Shown: positions 1 to 6,074 of the stretch, piece by piece
Position numbering within the stretch: position 1 is the first letter of the stretch
Layout: every line of letters starts with the position of its first letter
NCBI GenBank assembly: GCA_030049455.1
Contig: JASIKV010000375.1
Span: 1-8,221 of the forward strand
Source of the DNA: Terriglobia bacterium
Lineage (GTDB): Bacteria; Acidobacteriota; Terriglobia; UBA7540
Reading direction: 5' to 3'
Length of the DNA stretch: 8,221 nt
Made by a program: the position numbers and the translations under genes
Notes under the pieces: model-generated
What the model was told of the DNA's origin: nothing
What the model saw: the letters and a program-made list of their open reading frames with translations, nothing else
Databases searched by the model: none

Positions 1-326
1 GCCGCCAAGGCCTGTTGCCAGGTCAGTCCGAACCCCAGCGGCACCGCGCCGCACAGCGTGTAGGCAAAGAAAAAATTTTCGCCCATGCCCGGCGCGAGCG
101 CCACCGGATAATTGGCGACAAGGCCCATCAGCACCGTCGACGCCGCAGCCGCAAGGCACGTGGCCGCCATTACTGCCTGGAAATTCATGCCCGCCACGCT
201 CAGCACTCCGGGCTGAACAAAGATGATGTATGACATGGCGAGGAACGTGGTAACGCCGCCCACAATTTCGCGCTCAAAGGTTGTGCCGTGTTCGTCAAAC
301 TTAAAAAATCCGGCGATGGAGTTCAT
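1..326 (-). CDS. NCS2-family nucleobase permease (AzgA/PbuG-like), N-terminal part
   Basis: This is the first 108 codons of an inner-membrane purine or xanthine/uracil-type permease; the rest lies beyond the left edge. The start at 326 gives MNSIAGFFKFDEHGTTFERE, the usual short amphipathic lead of NCS2 proteins, followed by a first hydrophobic segment (about residues 21-42, with TTFLAMSYIIF) and a second one (about 50-72). The motif NYPVALAPGMGENFFF at 72-87 matches the APGMG signature of the AzgA/PbuG branch, but has GEN where GLN is more usual, so the substrate is uncertain. The start is well bounded: an in-frame TGA lies at 339-341, only four codons upstream. No Shine-Dalgarno sequence precedes the ATG; a heptamer repeat tract occupies that place. 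The neighbouring genes do not indicate a substrate. Family call is firm; exact substrate is unknown. Confidence 0.88.
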   Translation of the reverse strand, partial: MNSIAGFFKFDEHGTTFEREIVGGVTTFLAMSYIIFVQPGVLSVAGMNFQAVMAATCLAAAASTVLMGLVANYPVALAPGMGENFFFAYTLCGAVPLGFGLTWQQALA

Positions 327-335
327 CAAAGTTGT

Positions 336-363
336 CAGTCATCGGTTGCCAGTTTTCAGTTTG
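336..363 (+). repeat. Heptamer tandem tract A (CAGTNNN, 4 units)
   Basis: Four consecutive 7-bp units starting at 336, 343, 350 and 357 read CAGTCAT, CGGTTGC, CAGTTTT and CAGTTTG; the second unit is the most diverged. The tract ends 9 nt upstream of the permease ATG on the minus strand and supplies the in-frame TGA at 339-341. Its bases 344-353 are the exact reverse complement of ACTGGCAACC at 992-1001 in tract C. The period is seen directly; the function is unknown. Similar short tandem heptamers are known from filamentous cyanobacteria. Confidence 0.7.
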
Positions 364-387
364 GGAAGGCTGGCGCCATCTCCAAAC
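359..387 (-). other. Hairpin in the EVE-permease gap
   Basis: GTTTGG at 359-364 pairs with CCAAAC at 382-387, and inside it GGC/GCC and GA/TC can add pairs around a GCCA loop, with one bulge and one T-T mismatch. It lies 30 nt after the EVE stop codon. On the minus-strand transcript no T-run follows it, so it is not a standard intrinsic terminator; it could be an RNA 3'-end stabiliser or chance. Confidence 0.3.
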
Positions 388-416
388 CCTCACGGACGAC
401 CAATAAATCGTAGTTT

Positions 417-878
417 TTACTCTTTTTGCAGGAGCCGGGTCAATTGATCTCTTTGCCCGGGGTTGTTTTTCAGCATGATCCGGCGCAGGCGGCGGAACTC
501 ATCGGCATCGATTCGCTGAACGGTGCCACGACCGCGTTTCGGACTGAAGGCGAGAATGTGGTCAAGGTGGGGTTTGCGCTTGAGGGGATTGTTCAGCCGC
601 ACGGCCCGGCGCGGCGGGCAGAAATCAACCAGCGAGCCCTGGCCGGCATCGCGCCCGTTGGAGGCAGCGCGCGCCACTCCCACCACCTGCTTGCGGTCAG
701 CTTCATAGCAAAGGAAAAGATCGCCGCGCCTCACTTCTTCGCGCAGAAAGCGCAGGCTTTGGGCGCTGCGAATCCAGCCTTCATCGCCCATCTCATATAC
801 GCCGGGCGCGCGGCAGCGGAAATATTGGTCAAATTCCCACCCGCGCCTGGTGTTGATCTTGAAAACCCAAACCGCCAT
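417..878 (-). CDS. EVE/PUA-like domain protein
   Basis: A 153-residue soluble protein with no signal peptide or membrane segment. The features of the EVE (PUA-like) fold can be seen: an N-terminal strand VWVF (residues 3-6), W35 in GWIRSA, the RRGDLFLCY segment (50-58, with the G-D pair typical of this fold), the VVGVARA strand (65-71) and a basic, helical C-terminus (125-152). EVE domains bind RNA or modified DNA bases; some are fused to modification-dependent restriction enzymes, but this one stands alone, with no nuclease beside it. The start at 878 is supported by AGGTG at 886-890, 7 nt upstream; the upstream ATG at 900 meets a TAG after three codons. The gene follows serA by 127 nt filled with repeats, so cotranscription is possible but unproven. 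The family assignment rests on fold-like motifs and is moderate; the ligand is unknown. Confidence 0.7.
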   Translation of the reverse strand: MAVWVFKINTRRGWEFDQYFRCRAPGVYEMGDEGWIRSAQSLRFLREEVRRGDLFLCYEADRKQVVGVARAASNGRDAGQGSLVDFCPPRRAVRLNNPLKRKPHLDHILAFSPKRGRGTVQRIDADEFRRLRRIMLKNNPGQRDQLTRLLQKE

Positions 879-901
879 CGCTGCGCACCTAAGAATTCAT
901 A

Positions 902-936
902 GGGTCATCAGTCGTCAGTCCTCAGTCTTCAATAAG
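902..936 (+). repeat. Heptamer tandem tract B (CAGTNNN, 5 units)
   Basis: Five 7-bp units start at 902, 909, 916, 923 and 930. The three central ones are CAGTCGT, CAGTCCT and CAGTCTT; the outer ones (GGGTCAT, CAATAAG) are diverged. It has the same orientation as tract A and opposite orientation to tract C. It lies just upstream of the EVE gene on the minus strand, ending before its AGGTG ribosome binding site. Confidence 0.75.
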
Positions 937-993
937 GCAAGGCAGGAGGTGCATTTCTTTGGGGGAATTTACTGACCACTGAATACTGATGAC
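904..993. repeat. Large imperfect inverted repeat formed by tracts B and C
   Basis: Bases 904-926 and the reverse complement of 971-993 match at 19 of 23 positions by eye: a 9-bp outer block (GTCATCAGT with ACTGATGAC) and two 5-bp TCAGT blocks, separated by two 2-nt mismatches. The intervening 44 nt (927-970) would be the loop. In RNA from the minus strand the stem would form between the serA stop codon and the EVE start codon. No T-run follows, so a terminator role is not evident; an attenuator or mRNA-stability element is possible. Confidence 0.6.
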
Positions 994-1005
994 TGGCAAC
1001 CAGTT
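971..1005 (-). repeat. Heptamer tandem tract C (ACTGNNN on plus), ending at the serA stop
   Basis: Units start at 971, 978, 985 and 992 (ACTGACC, ACTGAAT, ACTGATG, ACTGGCA); a fifth 7-mer at 999 (ACCAGTT) turns back, making a small perfect hairpin ACTGG-CAA-CCAGT at 992-1004. The tract touches the serA stop codon (1006-1008) with no gap. Orientation is opposite to tracts A and B. Confidence 0.75.
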
Positions 1006-2586
1006 CTAGACTGCTACCACCTTCGCCATGCTTACGGCAGGAATGGCGCGAATCTCCTCCAGCACGGCATCGGGCATGCGACTATCAACATTTACCAGCC
1101 CGATCGCCTGTTGAGTCTGCGTGCTGCGCCCCAGCGCAAAAGTGGCGATGTTGATTTTGTTGTTGCCGAGGATGGTGCCCACGCGGCCGATGACTCCCGG
1201 CACGTCCTGGTTGCGGATGAACAGGATGATCCCACGCAAGGGCGCTTCGATATCAATGTCGTTGAGGCCCAGAATCCGCAACGCCCCCTGGTGCCCCACC
1301 ATGCCCAGGCCCGAAGCGGGTCCGCCCTCGGTGTGAAGGGCAATGCCCAGTGAATTCGAGAAGGTGGCGCGCCGCGCGCTGCGTAGCTCTGAAACTTCCA
1401 CGCCGCGCTGCTCTGCGAGCGCACCGGCGTTGATCAGATTGATTTGCCGCGAAAGCGCCGGCGTCAGGATCCCCTTCAGCACGGCATTGCGAACCAGGTG
1501 CGTGTTCAGCTCGGCCAGCCCGCCGTCGTAGCTGATTTTGACTTCGCGAATTCTCTCCCCGGCAATCTGCGCCAGGAACGCGCCCAGTTTTTCGCCAAGC
1601 TGGATGTAGGGCTCCAGCTTTTTGAATTCCTCGGGGGAAACCGCGGGAAGATTGACGGCGCTGCGGGCGACGCCGGTCAGCAGGAAGTCGCGCACCTGCT
1701 CAGCGATGCGGATGCCCACAATCTCCTGTGCTTCTTCTGTCGAACCGGCGATGTGGGGCGTGGCAATGACATTCGGATGGGCAACCAGTTTTGATTCTTT
1801 GGGCGGCTCCGTTTCAAAAACATCCAGGGCGGCGCCCGCCACCAGGCCGCATTCGATGCCCGCCAGCAGATCCGCTTCGTTGATCAAATCGCCGCGCGCA
1901 CAGTTCACGATGCGCACTCCGGGCTGGGCGAGCGCCAGCGTTCGTGCGTTGATCAGGTGCCGGGTCTCCGGCGTGGCGGAAGTGTGCAGGCTGATGAAAT
2001 CCGCGGACTTCAACACGCCTTCAAGAGGGGCCAACTGCACACCCAGCTCGGCGGCTCGCAGCGAGGAAACGTAGGGGTCATAGGCAGTGACCTGCATCTC
2101 GAAAGCCTTGGCAAGGCGTGCCACCGATGAACCGATTTGACCGAGGCCGATCAGGCCCAGAGTCTTTCCGCGCAATTCCATCCCTTCAAGCTTCTTTTTG
2201 TCCCACTTGCCCTGCTTCATCGAACCGTCGGCCTGTGGAATGCGCCGCGCCAAGGCGAGCATCAGCGCCAGCGTATGCTCCGCCACGCTTGCCGCGTTGC
2301 CTCCCGGCGTGTTCATCACCACCACGCCCTTGTCGGTGGCGGCCTCCAGGTCCACATTGTCCACGCCCACGCCCGCGCGCCCAATCACCCGCAGCCGCGT
2401 GGCTTTTTCCAATAATTCCGCAGTGACCTTGGTCGCGCTCCTCACTACAAGAGCATCCGCGTCCTGGATTTCTTCTTCGACTTTGGCTCCCGCTTTCTTC
2501 GGCAGAAAAACCACGTCCCATGATTTTTGCGCGTTCAGAATGTCAACGGCGTGCCCGGAAATGCTGTCTGCAATCAGAATTTTCAT
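1006..2586 (-). CDS. serA: D-3-phosphoglycerate dehydrogenase (SerA)
   Basis: Cytoplasmic NAD-dependent enzyme that oxidises 3-phosphoglycerate to 3-phosphohydroxypyruvate, the first step of the phosphorylated serine pathway. The 526 residues match the long form: catalytic and nucleotide-binding domains (1 to about 310), an intervening ASB-type domain (about 320-440) and a C-terminal ACT domain (about 453-526) that in this family can sense serine. Visible residues are the Rossmann GLGQIG (147-152), R231 in NCARGD, E260 before PP and H278 in TPH; their spacing equals the R/E/H catalytic set of known PHGDH enzymes. An oddity is HIAGST where HLGAST is usual, leaving the catalytic His intact. The start at 2586 gives MKILIADSIS, the standard family start; the ribosome binding site is weak (GAAAG). 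It follows the aminotransferase by 35 nt and is very likely cotranscribed from the promoter near 3880. Confidence 0.97.
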   Translation of the reverse strand: MKILIADSISGHAVDILNAQKSWDVVFLPKKAGAKVEEEIQDADALVVRSATKVTAELLEKATRLRVIGRAGVGVDNVDLEAATDKGVVVMNTPGGNAASVAEHTLALMLALARRIPQADGSMKQGKWDKKKLEGMELRGKTLGLIGLGQIGSSVARLAKAFEMQVTAYDPYVSSLRAAELGVQLAPLEGVLKSADFISLHTSATPETRHLINARTLALAQPGVRIVNCARGDLINEADLLAGIECGLVAGAALDVFETEPPKESKLVAHPNVIATPHIAGSTEEAQEIVGIRIAEQVRDFLLTGVARSAVNLPAVSPEEFKKLEPYIQLGEKLGAFLAQIAGERIREVKISYDGGLAELNTHLVRNAVLKGILTPALSRQINLINAGALAEQRGVEVSELRSARRATFSNSLGIALHTEGGPASGLGMVGHQGALRILGLNDIDIEAPLRGIILFIRNQDVPGVIGRVGTILGNNKINIATFALGRSTQTQQAIGLVNVDSRMPDAVLEEIRAIPAVSMAKVVAV

Positions 2587-2621
2587 AAATGACTTTCACG
2601 AGCCCTTGTGGCTTAGGCGAA

Positions 2622-3782
2622 TTAACCGCAGCGAAGAAGATAGACACCCTGCGCCGCGCGCACGCCCGACCCGAGATCGAGCTTGTAACCCAGCTTGAGC
2701 AGCGCAATTTCCAGCGCCGCGAAGACTGCGAAAACATCAGCCATATCGTAGTAACCAAGGTGCGCGAGGCGGATAATCTGACCCTTCATGCTGCCCTGAC
2801 CGTTGGCGATGACCGCGCCGAAACGCGTTCGCAGCTCCTTGACGATGGCGCCGGAATCCATTCCGGCAGGAGCGCAGACCGCCGTGGCAGCGTTAGCCGG
2901 TGAGGATTCCGCAAACAGCTTCAACCCCAGAGCCTGCGCCGCGGCTCGCGACGCTTCCGCCAGCAGCGCCGCGTTGGCAATCAAATTCTCCCGGCCGATT
3001 CTCTTCACGTATTCGAGCGCTGCATGCAATCCGATGACAAGCGTTGTGGCGGGGGTGTATGCGGTTTCACCCTTCACCTGATTCTTGCGCTCCTTGGCAA
3101 AATCGAAATAGAAGCGCGGCAATTTGGATTTGCCGATCAACCCCCAGGCCTTTTCGCTTACGCTCACAAAGGCCAGGCCGGGGGGAATCATCACGGCTTT
3201 TTGCGAACCGCCAATCAGGATGTCGAGTCCCCACTCGTTCACGCGTAAATCGGAGGTGCCGAGCCCCGTGATCCCATCCACCACCAGCGCCGTCTCCGGA
3301 TAATCCTTCACCGCTTCGCCGAGGGCCCGCACATCGTTCATGACGGCCGTGGAGGTTTCCGTGGCCTGAATGAAAACCGCGCGGAAAGGACCTGCGTTGG
3401 CGAGTTTCTGCTTCATCGCCTCAATGTCCACGGGCCGGCCATAGGGGGATTCTACCTTCACTGCCTCGATTCCGTATGCCTGCGCGATTCCGAGCCAGCG
3501 CTCGCCGAATTTTCCGGCGGTGCCCACCAGCATGCGCTCACCGGGTGAGAGGAGGTTTGAGACGGCCCCTTCCATCGCGCCGGTACCGGAGCTTGCGAAA
3601 ATCAGGATATCGTTCCTGGTGTCGTAGTAGTACTTCAACAGTTCCAGCGTCTCCATCATGATTTTGCGAAACGCTTCGGTGCGATGGTGGACGTTGGCCG
3701 CGGTGAGCGTGCGCGCCTGCGCCTCCATCAGGAGCGGCGTGGGACCGGGAGTGAACAATCGTTCTTTGGTAATTCCGGGCAT
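2622..3782 (-). CDS. Class V aminotransferase, alanine-glyoxylate / serine-pyruvate type; probable phosphoserine aminotransferase substitute
   Basis: A 386-residue PLP-dependent enzyme of the AGT/PucG branch of class V aminotransferases. Seen motifs: PGPTPL near the N-terminus (12-17), the phosphate-binding SSGTGAME (64-71), D169 in VVDGITG (contacts the pyridine nitrogen), the PLP lysine K195 in GGSQKA and R338 in IIRLAHLG, which in this fold holds the substrate carboxylate. The start at 3782 gives MPGITKERLFTPGPTP, the usual family start, with AAGGAAA about 8 nt upstream. It sits 35 nt before serA under a shared promoter. This suggests it converts 3-phosphohydroxypyruvate to phosphoserine in place of a classical SerC; related broad-specificity class V enzymes do so in methanogens. 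Alternatives from the family are glyoxylate:alanine or serine:pyruvate transamination. Family call is certain, substrate inferred. Confidence 0.93.
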   Translation of the reverse strand: MPGITKERLFTPGPTPLLMEAQARTLTAANVHHRTEAFRKIMMETLELLKYYYDTRNDILIFASSGTGAMEGAVSNLLSPGERMLVGTAGKFGERWLGIAQAYGIEAVKVESPYGRPVDIEAMKQKLANAGPFRAVFIQATETSTAVMNDVRALGEAVKDYPETALVVDGITGLGTSDLRVNEWGLDILIGGSQKAVMIPPGLAFVSVSEKAWGLIGKSKLPRFYFDFAKERKNQVKGETAYTPATTLVIGLHAALEYVKRIGRENLIANAALLAEASRAAAQALGLKLFAESSPANAATAVCAPAGMDSGAIVKELRTRFGAVIANGQGSMKGQIIRLAHLGYYDMADVFAVFAALEIALLKLGYKLDLGSGVRAAQGVYLLRCG

Positions 3783-3807
3783 TTCAATTTTCCTTTTCGG
3801 AGGGGTC

Positions 3808-3872
3808 GCTTCGGAATAACCAGGGCGGAACTTGCGGGGTAAGCGGAAATTCCTGAAAGGTTGACCCGAAGC
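3808..3872 (-). promoter_or_regulatory. Possible structured 5' leader of the aminotransferase-serA operon
   Basis: In the predicted leader, GCTTCGG at 3808-3814 is exactly complementary to CCGAAGC at 3866-3872, and AACC at 3818-3821 to GGTT at 3859-3862 just inside. The stem would start close to the predicted transcription start (about 3871) and end about 25 nt before the ATG at 3782, just upstream of the ribosome binding site. It matches no riboswitch class that I recognise. It may be a control or stability element, or chance. Confidence 0.35.
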
Positions 3873-3877
3873 ATCCC

Positions 3878-3906
3878 AGAATAAAAAGCTGTGACTTGAA
3901 TGTCAA
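3878..3906 (-). promoter_or_regulatory. Sigma70-type promoter for the aminotransferase-serA operon
   Basis: Read on the minus strand, a perfect -35 TTGACA (3901-3906) is followed after exactly 17 nt by a -10 TATTCT (3878-3883, 4 of 6 to consensus, with the first two T/A and last T kept). It points towards the aminotransferase; a start near 3871 would give a leader of about 90 nt. It lies 8 nt past the hairpin at 3915-3935, so one unit appears to end where the next begins. Confidence 0.72.
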
Positions 3907-3914
3907 ATTAAATC

Positions 3915-3935
3915 CCTGCGGCAAGATTCCGCAGG
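3915..3935 (-). terminator. Hairpin, possible weak terminator of the nadA-DUF255 unit
   Basis: CCTGCGG (3915-3921) and CCGCAGG (3929-3935) form a perfect 7-bp GC-rich stem with a 7-nt loop, 30 nt after the DUF255 stop codon. On the minus-strand transcript it is followed by GATTTAATTTG, T-rich but not an uninterrupted T-run. The position between two units fits a terminator; the weak tail lowers confidence. Confidence 0.5.
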
Positions 3936-3965
3936 AGTGCGAACCTCAACGCCGCAGTATATTTC

Positions 3966-6074
3966 TCATTTGGATGGCGGAACCAGCAGCGCGCGGAGGT
4001 CAGCGGGTGATTGTACCGGCGCGTGGCAGGCGGTGCCTTCGCACACTAGCGCCACGGGGACGCCGTCAAAGGGAAGTTCCGGCAAGGTAGCAAGAAGGCC
4101 GGCGGGAAGTTCACGGGACTTCACCACGGCAGGTTCGAAAGCGAAGACGCGCTTTCCAGGGCGCGCCGAATCAAAGGCGGCGCGCAGAAGATTTTGGAAT
4201 CGCTCATCGCCGGCGCGCCCCACCACGACCACGTCAACCGGCGCGCGCAAATGATGGAGCAGGGCCAGGCCGTAGGTCGCCGCAAACAATCCGTACTGCC
4301 CCGCTTTCCGAGCAAACAACGCCAGGGTAGCCGCGGCTTTTTCGCCGAAGTCCTCGCGATCTGCAAGCACGTCCAGCCGGTCAAGCACCTGGGCGGCCAC
4401 GGCATTTGCGGCGGGCGTGGGTGAGTCCTGGAAGGGCTTGCGCGGGTTCACCAGATTGCCGTGCCGGTCGGTGAGGTCGCGTGCTGTGTCGAAAAATCCC
4501 CCCTCCTTCTCGTCCCAGAAGCGGCGCAGAGTGATTTCCATCAAATCAAGCGCGCGCTGAAAGTAGAAGCGGCTCCCCGTAATTTCGTATGCGTCAAGCA
4601 ATGCGGCAGCGATGAACACCTGGTCCTCCAGCAGGCCCTCGATGCTCGGCGCGCCCTCCACCAGGGTGTGGTACATGCCCTTTTGGGGATCATAAGCCTT
4701 CGTCACCAGCAGGTCGAGCGTGGCAAGTGCGCGGTCACGCTCGCCCTTAAGCCCCAAAACACGATACGCTTCGAGCAGTGAGGAGATCAGCATACCGTTC
4801 CAGCTTGAGTAGATCGATTTATCGACAAACGGAGTCATGCGGCGCGAGCGGGCTTGGGCCATCTTGAGCCGTGCGCTCACCAGCAGGTCCGAAACTTTCG
4901 CCTCGTCGATCTCCATGCGCGCGGCGATCGCGGAAACCGGCTGATCAATGAACAGCACGTTCTTGGCGGGGTCGTGGTGCATCTCGCCGAATTCTTCCAC
5001 GTGATAATACAGAGCGGCCGCGCGCGCCTCCTGCTCGTCGAGGGCCGCATTCAACTCCGCAAGAGTCCAGGTGAAGTAATCACCGTCGTCCTCAAGGTTG
5101 ATGTCCGCATCCTGACTCGAGTAAAAACCCGCCTCCGGATGCGAAAGCACGCCTTCCAGAAAGGTGAGAATTCCCAACGAGATTTCTTTGAAAAAATTCT
5201 TGCCCGTAACCTGGTAGGCGCGCAGGTAGTTGCCCAGCAGGCCGGCGTTGTCGTAGGACATTTTTTCGAAGTGAGGAACGATCCAGCGCTCGTCCACGGA
5301 ATAGCGGTGGAATCCGCCGCCGATCTGGTCGTAAACGCCTCCTCGCCCCATATGTTCAAGCGTGTTGGTGACGATATTGAGGAGCCGCTCCTGCCGCGTG
5401 GAAAGATAAAGCTCCAGCAGGAGGTCGATCGCCGAAGGGTGTGGAAACTTGGGCGCGTTGCCGAACCCGCCGTTCTTCGGGTCATACATGCCTACAATTT
5501 CCTCAACGATGTCCCTCACGATTCTCTCGTCTGCAACCTCATCGCTCTTCTTCACGCCTTCCACGTCACGCAAGGCCTCGGAAATCTTCTGGGCGCTCTC
5601 GTGAATTTGTTCGCGATGGGTGCGGTAGTTCTGCGCAATGGCTTCCAGCAGCCGCTTCATGCCCGGGCGGCCGGCTCGGTCGTCGGGAGGAAAGTAGGTG
5701 CCGCCGAAAAATGGTTTGCCCTCGGGAGTGAGAAAGGCGGTCAGCGGCCAGCCGCCTTGACCGGTCAGCGCGCTCACCGCAACCTGATAGCGCGCGTCGA
5801 TGTCGGGCCGCTCGTCGCGGTCGACTTTCACGGGTATGAACGATTCGTTGATGATGCGAGCGACCTCGGGATTTTCGTAACTCTCGCGGTCCATCACATG
5901 GCACCAGTGACACCACACCGCGCCGATATCGAGCAGAATCGGCTTGTCCGCCGCAGCGGCCTGCTGAAATACCGAGCTATTCCATTCGCGCCAAAGCACG
6001 GGCTGATGCGCGGCGGAGCGCAAGTAGGCACTTGCCGCCTTCTCGAGTTCATTGGAAGGACCGGCTTTGCTCAT
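3966..6074 (-). CDS. DUF255 thioredoxin-domain protein (YyaL / SPATA20 family)
   Basis: A 702-residue protein with two parts. Residues about 20-165 are a thioredoxin-like domain with CHWC (55-58), the family block DRDERPDID (85-93) and GQGGWPLT with the likely cis-proline P110. From about 190 on, it is a helical (alpha/alpha) barrel-like region related to six-hairpin glycosidase folds, with conserved GGFGNAPKFPHP (202-213), GGGFHRYSVDERW (252-264), SSQDAD (319-324) and SSWNGM (423-428). A C-terminal pair C678/C683 in CEGTACHAPV is also typical. Length is normal for the family and no frameshift is seen. There is no clear signal peptide, so it is probably cytoplasmic. Its biochemical role is not established; a redox or sugar-related function is suggested by the folds. 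The ATG overlaps the Uma2 stop codon (ATGA, 6071-6074), implying coupled translation. Confidence 0.95.
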   Translation of the reverse strand: MSKAGPSNELEKAASAYLRSAAHQPVLWREWNSSVFQQAAAADKPILLDIGAVWCHWCHVMDRESYENPEVARIINESFIPVKVDRDERPDIDARYQVAVSALTGQGGWPLTAFLTPEGKPFFGGTYFPPDDRAGRPGMKRLLEAIAQNYRTHREQIHESAQKISEALRDVEGVKKSDEVADERIVRDIVEEIVGMYDPKNGGFGNAPKFPHPSAIDLLLELYLSTRQERLLNIVTNTLEHMGRGGVYDQIGGGFHRYSVDERWIVPHFEKMSYDNAGLLGNYLRAYQVTGKNFFKEISLGILTFLEGVLSHPEAGFYSSQDADINLEDDGDYFTWTLAELNAALDEQEARAAALYYHVEEFGEMHHDPAKNVLFIDQPVSAIAARMEIDEAKVSDLLVSARLKMAQARSRRMTPFVDKSIYSSWNGMLISSLLEAYRVLGLKGERDRALATLDLLVTKAYDPQKGMYHTLVEGAPSIEGLLEDQVFIAAALLDAYEITGSRFYFQRALDLMEITLRRFWDEKEGGFFDTARDLTDRHGNLVNPRKPFQDSPTPAANAVAAQVLDRLDVLADREDFGEKAAATLALFARKAGQYGLFAATYGLALLHHLRAPVDVVVVGRAGDERFQNLLRAAFDSARPGKRVFAFEPAVVKSRELPAGLLATLPELPFDGVPVALVCEGTACHAPVQSPADLRALLVPPSK

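Noticed and set aside
417..878. A restriction or defence island around the EVE and Uma2 genes
   Set aside because: The EVE and Uma2 genes are over 5 kb apart, separated by housekeeping genes; no methylase, helicase or McrB-like gene is present.
426..902. Plus-strand open frame of 158 codons opposite the EVE gene
   Set aside because: Codon-aligned antisense shadow; the minus frame has a ribosome binding site and recognisable fold motifs.
941..947. GGCAGGAGGT on the plus strand as a ribosome binding site for a plus-strand gene
   Set aside because: No ATG, GTG or TTG at suitable spacing opens a credible frame; the sequence lies in the loop between two repeat tracts.
336..1005. CRISPR array from the repeated CAGT motifs
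   Set aside because: The unit is only 7 bp, directly tandem, without spacers of regular length and without cas genes.
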